NCBI GenBank assembly: GCA_964439625.1
Contig: CAYTPI010000009.1
Coordinates: 62,001 to 126,000, forward strand
From: CAYTPI01 sp964439625
Lineage (GTDB): Bacteria > Chloroflexota > Anaerolineae > Aggregatilineales > UBA3940
Direction: 5' to 3'
Length of the DNA stretch: 64,000 nucleotides
This document shows, piece after piece, positions 43,098 through 52,549 of this stretch (positions within the stretch are counted from its first letter, which is position 1; every line of letters begins with the position of its first letter). Position numbers and translations under genes: made by a program. The notes under the pieces are model-generated. The model saw nothing but the letters and a program-made list of their open reading frames with translations. It ran no database searches and was not told where the DNA came from.

Positions 43098-43595
43098 TCA
43101 GCACTCGTTACTATTGAACATCTGCCACTGATAGTGCTTATCGCGCTCGTGGGTCTCTGTTTCTTCGAAACCATCCCCAATGTAGGCCTCAATTACCCGC
43201 CGCCAGAAAGCGATGGCAGGCTTGTTTTGCTTAATCTGAACTACTTCCCAGTACCCAGCATATGTGTCGAACATGCGGTGGGCCATCGCCTTGCCAATAC
43301 CTTGCCCACGCCAGCCTCGGACAACGAAGAATTCCAGCACATAGCGGCCCGGTGACAAAAATACCGTCTGGTCGTTCCACATAGCAAAGCCCACTAATTG
43401 ATGGTCAACATAGCCGAGGTACGTCCATGAGTCTTTGCGTCGGAGTTCTGTCTTGATGTCAAAGTCCAGAACGTAGCGACCATTTTCGTTAACACCCTTT
43501 TTGAGATGGGTATCAAAGTCATGCAGATAGAGCTGGAACAAATTATCAACTGTTCTGAAATCGCTTATTGTCGCACGTTGGAATATGAGTTCCAT
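43098..43595 (-). CDS. GNAT family N-acetyltransferase
   Basis: Acetyltransferase of 165 residues. The acetyl-CoA loop is VVRGWRGQGIGKAMAHRMF, with the preceding beta strand RYVLEFFV and the following WEVVQIKQNKPAIAFWRRV, all typical GNAT motifs. The ATG at 43595 has AGGG 9 bp upstream and begins at the normal GNAT start (MELIFQRATISDF); the longer frame to 43748 adds a poorly coding extension. Acceptor unknown. Confidence 0.85.
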   Translation of the reverse strand: MELIFQRATISDFRTVDNLFQLYLHDFDTHLKKGVNENGRYVLDFDIKTELRRKDSWTYLGYVDHQLVGFAMWNDQTVFLSPGRYVLEFFVVRGWRGQGIGKAMAHRMFDTYAGYWEVVQIKQNKPAIAFWRRVIEAYIGDGFEETETHERDKHYQWQMFNSNEC

Positions 43596-43777
43596 CGCTA
43601 TAATCCCTGTGATGTTGCTTGTCTCGGCTTGGAGAACTATGCTAGACTCGTTGTTAGTTTGCCACATATCGTCCGAGCGTGCGGGCTTTCCCAGCGACGA
43701 CGATGTAAATCCTGATATAATGAGACGAGTAAAAGATAACCTCGACACTCACCAAGCTGACAGTGGAGTATGGCGTT

Positions 43778-45547
43778 ATGGCCTTTGGCACAATCGCAAT
43801 TTGGACCGAAAGCGGTGATTATCAAGAATTCGAGATTGAGAAGCAAACCACGTCTATTGGACGACTTCCTGGTAATGATATCGTTCTGAACACGAATGCC
43901 GTATCCCGCTACCACGCACAGATTGAAGTCGCAGATGGTCAAGTTTTCTTGTTGGATAAAGAAACAGTCAACGGCACATTTATTAACGACCAGATCATCA
44001 CCCCAGAAACACGCTATCCCTTAAGTAAAGATTCGCGCATTGTCATGGGGGACGTGCGGATGGTGTTCATCCCGCCGGAAGCAACGACCCGGACGCAAAT
44101 TCTGCTTACGCCGGAGGCCCTCAAAATTAGCGAGGATGAAACACCCTTCAGCTTGGTGTTAGATAAACCCTACCAAAAAGTCGCACCAGGGGCGCGCCTT
44201 AACCTGTCTTTACTGATTCAAAATATCGGTGTAGACGAGCAATCGTACCTCATTAAAACCAGCGGCATGGAAGAAGAATGGGTGCGCCTTAATTGGCAGG
44301 AGTTAACGCTCGGCCCTGACCAAGAAGCAGAGGTGCAGGTATCGATCCGACCGCCGCGCTCCAGCACGACTAATCCGGGTTTATATCCTTTGACTGTTAC
44401 CGTGCAGCTTGCGGACCAACCAGAAGTGAAACTTCAAGGTGAACGCGCGATTGAAGTGGCTGGTTATAGTGGTTTCGCTATGGATGCTCGTGAGGGTAAG
44501 AACGGCAATTATCGCGTTTCAGTGCAAAATCAAGGCAACATTCCTCTAAACATAAGCCTGAATGGCTTTTCGCGAGGTAATCAATTAGCCTACGTATTTA
44601 AGCCGTCAAATGTGCTGCTCGAAGCAGGCGAGGCGAAAACGGTTGACCTTGAGGTTAAGCTGAGACGTGGCGTGCCTAAGCCTGAAGGCCCCATGCGTTT
44701 TGCTGTGCTGGCCCAATCGCATGATGCTGCTGGCTACACGGCGCCACTCTCAATGCAATACGTGCATAATAAGCCATCGCTGGTGCCATTGTGGGTCGGC
44801 GCGCCGCTGGTCTTGATGATCGCTGGTCTCGTGGCGGTTGTCCTCGCTGTTGGTGTAGCCTTCTTTGTACTCGGCGGTCGTGGCGCAAACGGTGATCTAC
44901 TCGCTGGAGCCGTAGATGCAGATGAAGCCGTCGAGACTAATGTGCCCGTCAAACCCACATCTGAAGTTGTTGTTACCCCGACCTTGGCTGCCAATGCCCC
45001 TGATAGTGCCGGTGCACCAGAAGCAGAAATCCTTCGTTTCGATGCAGACCCACCGTCGATTATTTACCGCACAGAGCAAGATGTTCTATTACAGTGGGAC
45101 GTCATAAATCATACTAGCCTGCGCCTACTGGGGCCGGATGAGCAAGAAATCTCACTGACGGATCAACAAATCTCTACGCGCCAAATCGTGATTCAAACGG
45201 AAGACCTGTTGCCGGGCCCTGCTTTCTACTTCCTTGAGGCTGTCGGTGAAGATAACCAAACCGTGACAGAAACTGTCGAAGTAACGATTGCAACCGCCGA
45301 TTGCTCTGTTCAAGGCGATGAGAATATTGTACTCTATGACAGCCCCAACATCTTGATTGCAGATGAAATTGGCGAACTGCGCCCGGAAACAACCGTCGTG
45401 ATCACAGGACGCACCAATGATATTAATTGGCTGCGCGTTAGCGTGGATAATGGCCCGTTGGGTTGGGTCGGTGCAGATAACATCAGTTGTGAACCGGGTA
45501 GCGTGCCCTTTGCTGAGTACATCGTGATCACTCAAGAGTCAAACTAA
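43778..45547 (+). CDS. FHA-domain membrane protein with C-terminal SH3-like domain
   Basis: Protein of 589 residues. An N-terminal FHA domain (about residues 5-95; IGRLPGNDIVL, SRYHAQIE, TVNGTFIND) faces the cytoplasm. Ig-like beta-sandwich repeats of the NPCBM/NEAT-type average region follow (about 105-320, GARLNLSLLIQNIG and TLGPDQEAEVQVSIRP). One TM lies near 335-365 (VLMIAGLVAVVLAVGVAFFVL), and an extracytoplasmic part ends in an SH3b-like domain (WLRVSVDNGPLGWVGADNI). The beta repeats precede the TM although they usually lie outside, so the topology is unclear. It is just upstream of the surface locus and may sense phosphorylation for it. Confidence 0.85.
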   Translation: MAFGTIAIWTESGDYQEFEIEKQTTSIGRLPGNDIVLNTNAVSRYHAQIEVADGQVFLLDKETVNGTFINDQIITPETRYPLSKDSRIVMGDVRMVFIPPEATTRTQILLTPEALKISEDETPFSLVLDKPYQKVAPGARLNLSLLIQNIGVDEQSYLIKTSGMEEEWVRLNWQELTLGPDQEAEVQVSIRPPRSSTTNPGLYPLTVTVQLADQPEVKLQGERAIEVAGYSGFAMDAREGKNGNYRVSVQNQGNIPLNISLNGFSRGNQLAYVFKPSNVLLEAGEAKTVDLEVKLRRGVPKPEGPMRFAVLAQSHDAAGYTAPLSMQYVHNKPSLVPLWVGAPLVLMIAGLVAVVLAVGVAFFVLGGRGANGDLLAGAVDADEAVETNVPVKPTSEVVVTPTLAANAPDSAGAPEAEILRFDADPPSIIYRTEQDVLLQWDVINHTSLRLLGPDEQEISLTDQQISTRQIVIQTEDLLPGPAFYFLEAVGEDNQTVTETVEVTIATADCSVQGDENIVLYDSPNILIADEIGELRPETTVVITGRTNDINWLRVSVDNGPLGWVGADNISCEPGSVPFAEYIVITQESN

Positions 45548-45633
45548 CTGCACCTAAGTGCATGTGCCCCAGCCCCCACTCTATGGTATCCTCCACAATG
45601 TCGAAATTGCTCGAAGAGTGGAGCCCGTAACTG

Positions 45634-48063
45634 GTGAACCGAAAATTTATTGGTAAAAGTATTGTCCTCTTATTGATCGCCTTTACGATCACTGTTCCTA
45701 CGGCACAGGCGCAAAGCCCCGATGGTGTCGAACTGGATATTCGCATCGGCTTCGATAGCTTTGTCCAGACGAACACCTGGGTGCCCATCACCGTAATTGC
45801 CAGTAACGATGGTAATGAAGATATTGAAGGTGAATTGAGGGTCGTCGTTAGTAACCAGTTTGCAACAGGCCAAACGATCTTCACCCGACCCATCACATTA
45901 CCACAAAACTCTCGTCGTACCGTCAGTATGTATGTGACTAATGTTGCTAGCTTCGGCGGGGCTCCTCTCAAAGTCGAGCTGGTGCGGCGTGGCCGTACCA
46001 TTCTTTCTGAAGAACCGCTGGTTCAATATATGTCGGCTCAAACGCTGTTGATCGGCGTTTGGAGCGATACGCCACAGAGTGTTGCGGCTATTGGGGATGT
46101 CAAGCCGCCATCTGAACTGAATATTGCGCTGCTGGATGACAGAGACTTACCAACGGAGGCCAAAGGTTGGTCTGCGCTGGATATTCTTGTGATTGTGGAT
46201 ACCGACACTGGTCAACTTTCGTCTGCCCAGCAAGAAGCGCTTCAACAATGGGTTATTTCGGGTGGTCGGGTCGTAGTTGTCGGTGGGGTGACGTTTCAGC
46301 GAACTGTGAGCGGCCTCGAAAATATTCTACCGTTGCTACCTGACTCTTCAGAAGAGGTGTCGCTTGAACCCTTGGCGATGGCAGCAACGGCGGATAGTTT
46401 CGCTGCAAACCTTGCTGATGTGGCTGATGTGGCCGTTGGTGACTCACACCGCGATGCTGTGGTGTTTGTCGTCAGTGATAATATCCCACTGGTCATTTAC
46501 CGTGAGATTGGCGAAGGTCGCGTTGATTTTCTCGCTGCTGACCCCGGCCTAGAACCGTTACGCTCCTACGACCGCATGAACCAGATTTGGGCCTTCATTC
46601 TTGCTGATGATGAACAACAGCCAAGTTGGTCTTATGGCTTCAACCCGCAACAATGGGAGATCGCTCGCAACGCTGCCGCTGATATACCGGGTGTTGCTCT
46701 TCCTAATGCCTTTCAATTACTGTTGTTCCTTGGTTGTTACGCGGTGCTCGTTGGCCCGGTGAACTACATCATTCTGCGCATCTTAAATCGTCGTGAATGG
46801 GCCTGGCTGACCGTCCCAGCATTGGTGTTGGTCTTTTCATTCCTCGCTTACTTTATTGGCTTCCAAGTACTGCGCGGAAGCCGCCCAATCGTACACCGCC
46901 TAGCTGTTGTCCAGACTTGGCAGGGTCAATCCATCGGTGAAGTTAATGGGTTAGTCGGGGTTTGGTCACCGAGGCGTGCCCGTTATGCGATCAATTTACC
47001 CGAGAACATGTTAGGTTTCCCTATTCCACGGCAGTTTTCAAATGCACTGACAACACCCATGAATGTAACAGTAGAGCAGGGAGAAACAGTGACTCTACGA
47101 GATATTCGCGTTGATGTCGGGTCTGTTGAACCGTTGGCACTCGATGGTTACGTTGCTGATCCTCCTCGCGTGGAAGGTCAATTAGAAGTAGTAGGTGATG
47201 GCAATGGTATCTTTATTGAAGGCGAGGTCGTTAACTTTAGCTCACTCGATCTGTATGATGTTCGTTTGTTATTTGCGGGCACATCAACGCCCTTGGCGGA
47301 TATTCCTGCCGGTGAAGTTGTCGAAGTCAATGCACGCTTCAGTGGGGGCGCTTCCTCTTCATCTACAGGAACTGGTCTTGACCCATTCCCGCTAGCGTCA
47401 AATTCATATTATTTTGCTCTTGGTGAGGATCTGTTTGGGCAGGATAACTGCTTTACAAATGAAGAGAATATCCGCGCACGTTGTAACCTCGTCCAGAGTA
47501 TTGTCAATGGTGACGTGCGTGACTCAGATGTTTATCTTGTTGGCTGGGCAGATAGTGTACCGTTTGACTTTGATGTCAACGTCAATAATGTTGACTACAT
47601 CGACCAGTCTCTTTACATCATCGAGCTTGACGCTCAAGTATCGACACAAGCGACGGGGCGTTTTAGCATCACACCTGCATTAATGTCGTGGCAGTTTGTC
47701 GGAGATGACACCGATTCATACAACAATTATTACACACCGTATGATTTATATATCGCTCAGAACGACCAGGTTACATTTCGCTTCGAGCCATTTGATCTCG
47801 TGCCACAGCCAGAGGTTGACCGCTTGCAGATAAGAATGGAAGAGGCCTACAGTTCAGGTGCAAATACCCCGGCTGTTGAGCTGCTTAATGTGGAGACTGG
47901 TGAATACGAGCGCGTTGTGGTTCAGTGGGGTGTGACGGAGATATCGGACGCCCGCCGCTTTATTGATGGGCGCTATGGAGTAACGATTAGAGTCAATGGC
48001 CCCCGTAACGCGGGGCAAGAAGTGAGCCTGTCACAGATTGATATCACCTATTTAGTCAACTAG
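45634..48063 (+). CDS. Secreted membrane-anchored protein with class I GATase-like domain
   Basis: Protein of 809 residues. The signal peptide ends near TAQAQ (about residue 27). A first beta-sandwich (GFDSFVQTNTWVPITVIASN) is followed by a flavodoxin-like GATase1 domain without a catalytic Cys triad (ALDILVIVDTD, QQWVISGGRVVVVGG). Two TM segments lie around 365-420 (LLLFLGCYAVLVGPVNYIIL, VPALVLVFSFLAYFIGF) and a large C-terminal extracytoplasmic beta-rich part follows. This architecture is recurrent beside ABC/MoxR/VWA loci. GTG start with GGAG upstream; the ABC ATPase begins 36 bp later. Confidence 0.8.
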   Translation: MNRKFIGKSIVLLLIAFTITVPTAQAQSPDGVELDIRIGFDSFVQTNTWVPITVIASNDGNEDIEGELRVVVSNQFATGQTIFTRPITLPQNSRRTVSMYVTNVASFGGAPLKVELVRRGRTILSEEPLVQYMSAQTLLIGVWSDTPQSVAAIGDVKPPSELNIALLDDRDLPTEAKGWSALDILVIVDTDTGQLSSAQQEALQQWVISGGRVVVVGGVTFQRTVSGLENILPLLPDSSEEVSLEPLAMAATADSFAANLADVADVAVGDSHRDAVVFVVSDNIPLVIYREIGEGRVDFLAADPGLEPLRSYDRMNQIWAFILADDEQQPSWSYGFNPQQWEIARNAAADIPGVALPNAFQLLLFLGCYAVLVGPVNYIILRILNRREWAWLTVPALVLVFSFLAYFIGFQVLRGSRPIVHRLAVVQTWQGQSIGEVNGLVGVWSPRRARYAINLPENMLGFPIPRQFSNALTTPMNVTVEQGETVTLRDIRVDVGSVEPLALDGYVADPPRVEGQLEVVGDGNGIFIEGEVVNFSSLDLYDVRLLFAGTSTPLADIPAGEVVEVNARFSGGASSSSTGTGLDPFPLASNSYYFALGEDLFGQDNCFTNEENIRARCNLVQSIVNGDVRDSDVYLVGWADSVPFDFDVNVNNVDYIDQSLYIIELDAQVSTQATGRFSITPALMSWQFVGDDTDSYNNYYTPYDLYIAQNDQVTFRFEPFDLVPQPEVDRLQIRMEEAYSSGANTPAVELLNVETGEYERVVVQWGVTEISDARRFIDGRYGVTIRVNGPRNAGQEVSLSQIDITYLVN

Positions 48064-48098
48064 GCAACTGCCTGCTGCTAAGCTGAAGGAGTAACGGT

Positions 48099-49049
48099 AT
48101 GCCCGCAATCATCGAAACACGAGACTTAAGTAAAAAGTATAAGAATAAACAAGCTGTCAACAAGCTGTCGCTCTCAGTGAACGAGGGCGCGATCTACGGG
48201 TTTGTGGGCCCGAATGGTGCTGGTAAAACCACAACAATGCACATGCTCACGACTCTGTTGGAACCAACTTCAGGTGAAGCAACCGTCGCTGGGTATTCTG
48301 TTACCAAGCAGCCGCGAGATGTTCGCCGGGTAATCGGCTACATGCCAGACTTCTTCGGTGTGTATGATGATATGAAGGTGTGGGAATACCTCGACTTCTT
48401 CGCTGCTTGTTACGAGATACCAGAGGCACAGCGCGGTCCGCTGATCCGCGACCTGTTAGAATTGGTCGAACTAAGTCACCGTGCTGATGATATGGTTGAC
48501 AGCCTTTCGCGTGGTATGAAACAGCGTTTATGCCTCGCACGGACGCTGGCCCATGATCCACAGGTGCTAATATTGGACGAACCTGCCAGTGGCTTAGACC
48601 CCCGTGCCCGCGTCGAAATCCGCGAACTGCTGGTTGAATTAGCCAACATGGGCAAGACAATCTTCTTCTCGACACACATTCTCGCGGATGTGGCTGAAAT
48701 CTGTACGCAAGTTGGCATCATCGAAGCGGGCGAATTGGTGATGCAAGGCAGTGTTGAAGAGATGCAGCGTCAATTGGTGCCCCACCGTGAGATTATTATG
48801 ACCATTCTCGGTGATCCCACGCCCGCGCGCGATATGCTTGTTATGGTGGAGAACGTTGAAAGCCTAGAAGATATGAAGCCAGAGAACGGACGCGCCCGGC
48901 TTCACGTCACGCTAAAAGGCGACGATCAAGAAGTCAGTAATCTGCTGAAGCGCCTAGTTCAAGCGGATGTGCCTGTGCTGCACTTTACCGAGTCGACTCG
49001 TGATTTGGAGTCTGTGTTTATGCGTGCAACTAAGGGCATCGTTTCCTAG
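48099..49049 (+). CDS. ABC transporter ATP-binding protein
   Basis: Cytoplasmic ATPase of 316 residues. Walker A is GPNGAGKTT (residues 37-45), the Q-loop is GYMPDFFG, the signature SLSRGMKQRLCLA and Walker B LILDEPASGLD, with switch His in FFSTHILAD. The C-terminal 90 residues match the DUF4162-like extension of ABC-2 exporters. AAGGAG lies 8 bp upstream of the ATG. The permease partner is the next gene. It probably exports a lipid, glycan or protein; substrate unknown. Confidence 0.95.
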   Translation: MPAIIETRDLSKKYKNKQAVNKLSLSVNEGAIYGFVGPNGAGKTTTMHMLTTLLEPTSGEATVAGYSVTKQPRDVRRVIGYMPDFFGVYDDMKVWEYLDFFAACYEIPEAQRGPLIRDLLELVELSHRADDMVDSLSRGMKQRLCLARTLAHDPQVLILDEPASGLDPRARVEIRELLVELANMGKTIFFSTHILADVAEICTQVGIIEAGELVMQGSVEEMQRQLVPHREIIMTILGDPTPARDMLVMVENVESLEDMKPENGRARLHVTLKGDDQEVSNLLKRLVQADVPVLHFTESTRDLESVFMRATKGIVS

Positions 49050-49072
49050 TATTTAGAAAAAGGAACGCCATT

Positions 49073-50008
49073 GTGGTAACGGAAGACCCAACAGAACTCT
49101 ATCATTCAAATAACGTGCTGCCGGGATTCGCACGTTCCAACCCGGTTGCACTCAAAGAGTTACGTGGGCGTATGCGCGGTGCACGCGCTTTCGTTGTACT
49201 GACAGTTTACGTTGGCTTGATGAGTGTGTTTGCGGCCCTACTCTACCTGATTTACGGGTCATCGCAAGCTGCCACCTATCAATCGAATGGTAGTGCCGTC
49301 GGCAAACTTATCTTTGGGGGCGTCGTAGCGATTGAATTATTTCTCGTGTGCTTTGTTTCGCCTGCTTTTACAGCCGGGGCCATCAGTGGAGAACGCGAAC
49401 GCCAAACACTCAATTTGCTGCGCACGACGCTCCTCCCAGCGCGGCGCATTGTGCTTGGAAAACTCATCTCATCAATGGCCTATATCTTACTTTTGTTGAT
49501 GGCTGCCGTCCCACTCCAAAGCCTAGCCTTTCTGATGGGGGGAATCGTCATCGAAGAGGTCGTAGTTTCTGTTTGGATGCTGATGGTGACAGCGTTAGCG
49601 TTCAGTGCGTTAGGCATCTATTTTTCCGCTGCAACGCAAAAAACCCTCAGTGCTAGTGTGTTAACGTATGCTGTTGCCCTTGCTGTGACGATTGCACTGC
49701 CGTTGATCTCATTGGTGTTCACGTCGATTCTCTCCGCAGCATCACTCGGGGGCCAACCCGTCGCCGAGGTTGTCTTGAGTTACATGCAGGTGCTTGTTGC
49801 AGCAACGAACCCAATTGCATCAGCCATTTTGACAGAAGTGGCACTGCTGCAACATAGTACGTTATTCATCTATACAGAGACAGCTTCCAACGGCATGAGC
49901 TTTCCTTTGATATCGCCGTGGTTGCTCTACAGCGGGTTGTTTCTGCTGGCGACTGCTATCTTAGTCCGTGGGGCCATTCGTAAATTGAAACAATACCAAG
50001 CATCCTGA
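49073..50008 (+). CDS. ABC-2 type permease
   Basis: Membrane protein of 311 residues with six TM segments. The first cytoplasmic stretch NPVALKELRGRMRGARAF and the coupling loop region AGAISGERERQTLNLLRTTLLPARRIVLGKL are diagnostic for ABC-2/GldF-like permeases. GTG start with AAGGAA upstream, 23 bp after the ATPase. It forms the exporter with 48099-49049. GldA/GldF-like pairs occur beside Bat operons in other phyla. Confidence 0.93.
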   Translation: MVTEDPTELYHSNNVLPGFARSNPVALKELRGRMRGARAFVVLTVYVGLMSVFAALLYLIYGSSQAATYQSNGSAVGKLIFGGVVAIELFLVCFVSPAFTAGAISGERERQTLNLLRTTLLPARRIVLGKLISSMAYILLLLMAAVPLQSLAFLMGGIVIEEVVVSVWMLMVTALAFSALGIYFSAATQKTLSASVLTYAVALAVTIALPLISLVFTSILSAASLGGQPVAEVVLSYMQVLVAATNPIASAILTEVALLQHSTLFIYTETASNGMSFPLISPWLLYSGLFLLATAILVRGAIRKLKQYQAS

Positions 50009-50057
50009 CGGCAACTTACTACTCGACTGTTTACTGGTTTTTTAGGATACTGAACTC

Positions 50058-51734
50058 GTGGCTGTTCAAGAATTCAAGCCTGCGCAAACAAGCATACGCG
50101 AACTCAATAAAACGATTAACGGTTGGGATCGTTATCTCCGCCTGATTACAAGCTGGAAGTGGCTTCCCCGTGCGCTCATTATTGGTTTAATAGCCTCAGT
50201 TGGGGTTGCGCTTGCCGCTCGCTTCTATCCGATCTTGTTGCCGGGGCAGGTTGTCCTCGTCTCAATCGGTTTTGTGATCATTAGTATCGCAATAACGCTG
50301 TTAATCGTTTGGCTGTGGCCGCGCTCGACGTTAGCAAAAGCGCGCCGCTTTGATCTCTTGTTTGACCTCAAAGAGCGCTTGTCTACTGCTATTGAGATCA
50401 ATGTTGGGAAGCTCCCAGTTGAATCGCCGGTGATTGCCAACAAGCAGCTTGAAGAAACGCTTAAAACTGCTAGTGTCGTGCGTGGGCGTGACTATCTACG
50501 TTTTAAGACACGTTGGACGGAATGGTTTGGGTCTGTGCTGCTGGGTGGTGTACTCGCCGCTGCGATCCTGTACCCAAACCCTCAGGAACAGCTAATACAA
50601 GAACAAGTCGAAATCGAGCAAGCGATTGCTGAAGAACTTGAGCGTCTCGAAGTACTACGCGAGCAGATCGACCAGTCCGGCACATTGACGGCTGACGAAC
50701 AAGAGCAGGCGCTTGAAGTCCTCGAAGACACAATCGAGACGCTTGAGCAAAACAACATCTCGCAGCAGGAGGCTGTCGCTGCCTTAGAAGCTGGCGAAGA
50801 ACAACTACGTGATCTGAGCGAGGAGTTCGCAGAGGCTCGGCAAGAGGCGTTAGAGGAGGCTGGTGCCGCCCTTGACGGTTCCCCGGCGGAAGAAGCCGCT
50901 GAGGCCCTTGAAGAAGGCAGTCAGTTGGAGGCGGCTGAAGCACTCGACGATATCGATGTGGATGGCCTCACTGCTGAAGAGCAGCAAGAGCTAGCTGAAT
51001 CGCTGGAGCAAGCTGCTGAGGAGTTAGCTGAATCGAACTCGGAACTAGCTGAGTCGCTTGAAGAAGCCGCTGAGGCTCTGCGTGAAGGCAACGCTGAGGC
51101 CGCAGAAGAAGCCCTTGGTAAGGCTGCCGAGCAACTGCGCGGAGAGGCGGGTGGTAACGTGCAGGAGCTAGAGGACCTTGCCGATGAGCTTGGTCAAAGC
51201 GGTGAGCAAGTTGGTGAGGCGGGCCGTGAACAGCGTGGTCAGCAGCCAGGCGCTGGAACCCAGCCTGGTGACAGCACCCAACCCGGCGAAAGTGGCATCG
51301 AGCAGGTGCAGCCGCAGCAAGGGCAAGGCGCCAGTGATGAACTCAACCCCAATGGTCAACCACAAGGCTCTGGTGGTTCGGGGCGAGGGCCAGACACGGG
51401 CCCAGCCCAAGGTGGTACCGAAGGCGAGATGGATACTGATAATGGGGCAGGCGATGGTGGCCTACAAGACTTTGAAGGAATCTACCAGCCGCAGCGCATC
51501 GGTGGCGAAGGTGGGCCGGAAGTCGATGTACCAGGTGAGGCTGACCCCGGCATACCGACTGGTGTCGAAGGCAACTTTGCTGATAACCCTGATGGGGATA
51601 CGACGGTTCCCTACGACGAAGTTTTCTCGGATTATGAAGGAACTGCCAACGAAGCATTAGATACGGGGTATGTGCCGCTGGGTCTACGTGATCTTGTGCG
51701 GGGATACTTTGGTCGTCTTGATCCAGATCAATAG
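50058..51734 (+). CDS. Membrane-anchored coiled-coil protein of the surface locus
   Basis: Protein of 558 residues. Two TM segments lie near 38-60 and 70-95, and a third near 155-172 (GSVLLGGVLAAAILYP). A long Ala/Glu-rich coiled coil spans about 178-385 with repeated AAEALEE and LAESLEEAAE units. A Gly/Gln/Pro spacer follows and a C-terminal segment VPYDEVFSDYEGTANEALD then LGLRDLVRGYFGRLDP. That last segment is a recurrent family hallmark. Sequence repetition suggests possible length variation between strains. GTG start. Probably an envelope-spanning scaffold; function unknown. Confidence 0.8.
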   Translation: MAVQEFKPAQTSIRELNKTINGWDRYLRLITSWKWLPRALIIGLIASVGVALAARFYPILLPGQVVLVSIGFVIISIAITLLIVWLWPRSTLAKARRFDLLFDLKERLSTAIEINVGKLPVESPVIANKQLEETLKTASVVRGRDYLRFKTRWTEWFGSVLLGGVLAAAILYPNPQEQLIQEQVEIEQAIAEELERLEVLREQIDQSGTLTADEQEQALEVLEDTIETLEQNNISQQEAVAALEAGEEQLRDLSEEFAEARQEALEEAGAALDGSPAEEAAEALEEGSQLEAAEALDDIDVDGLTAEEQQELAESLEQAAEELAESNSELAESLEEAAEALREGNAEAAEEALGKAAEQLRGEAGGNVQELEDLADELGQSGEQVGEAGREQRGQQPGAGTQPGDSTQPGESGIEQVQPQQGQGASDELNPNGQPQGSGGSGRGPDTGPAQGGTEGEMDTDNGAGDGGLQDFEGIYQPQRIGGEGGPEVDVPGEADPGIPTGVEGNFADNPDGDTTVPYDEVFSDYEGTANEALDTGYVPLGLRDLVRGYFGRLDPDQ

Positions 51735-51807
51735 ACACTTTTTAAGGAAACCATTCCGCACAATACAATACCGCCACTTTGACATCCTGTAGACAGCGGA
51801 GAATCGA

Positions 51808-52509
51808 TTGTACAAACGATACTATTTAACTTGGTTGATTATTATGGCTGTCTCATTGGCAGCTTGTGGGCCTGAAGAACCAGCACCAACTGAGCCACCT
51901 AACGGTGAAGTCACTGAAGTGGCGGAACAACCCGTTGAACCAACCACCGAGGCCGAACTACCGTCTGAGCCAACGCTAGAGAACCAACTAGAGGAGGAGG
52001 ACGGGTTGCCGACACCGACGAACTTTATACGTCAATTAGTAGAGGCTGGTGGTGTAGCCGACCCCGAACGAGTAAGTGCAACACTGCTGCAATTGCAAAG
52101 TGTACCTGCTGGTAATGGTGAGTCTTTCTTATTCTCGTTTGAAGACTCTAACGGACAGTTGACGGTGCGCTGCACGATGCACACCGTGCTGGTGCCAGCC
52201 GAAGCTACCTATGAGATTACAACGGCCCCATTTGTGCGTTGTGTGCCTCAGACGTTTGCTGACCCAATTTCGATGTTCTCATCCTTTAGCATTGATGAGA
52301 TCGGTGCTGCCACCGATGTCGTCTTTGGACAAATTTATAGTCCGGATGTCGTCGCAATCCGTGTGTTCTTCGATGGGGGTGATACTGTCGCTGTGATTGG
52401 CGGCGGTGGTTATCAAGCTAATATTCCTTCGGGTGCGTCCAACATTACTGTGACTGCTTATGATGCTGCCGGTGGTACGCTCTTTAATGGAACACCTCAA
52501 CTAAATTAA
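51808..52509 (+). CDS. Lipoprotein of unknown function in the surface locus
   Basis: Lipoprotein of 233 residues. TTG start with GGAG 6-7 bp upstream. The lipobox is SLAAC (Cys20). A Glu/Pro/Thr linker runs to about residue 70. The mature domain has a Cys pair (VRCTM, VRCVPQ) and beta-rich segments ending in PSGASNITVTAYDAAGG, like an Ig-type fold. It lies between the coiled-coil protein and moxR and is probably exported to the outer face. I recognise no family. Confidence 0.75.
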   Translation: MYKRYYLTWLIIMAVSLAACGPEEPAPTEPPNGEVTEVAEQPVEPTTEAELPSEPTLENQLEEEDGLPTPTNFIRQLVEAGGVADPERVSATLLQLQSVPAGNGESFLFSFEDSNGQLTVRCTMHTVLVPAEATYEITTAPFVRCVPQTFADPISMFSSFSIDEIGAATDVVFGQIYSPDVVAIRVFFDGGDTVAVIGGGGYQANIPSGASNITVTAYDAAGGTLFNGTPQLN

Positions 52510-52549
52510 GCCTATTTCTTGTAGCAGTAGTCGATTAGGGAGACATTAA

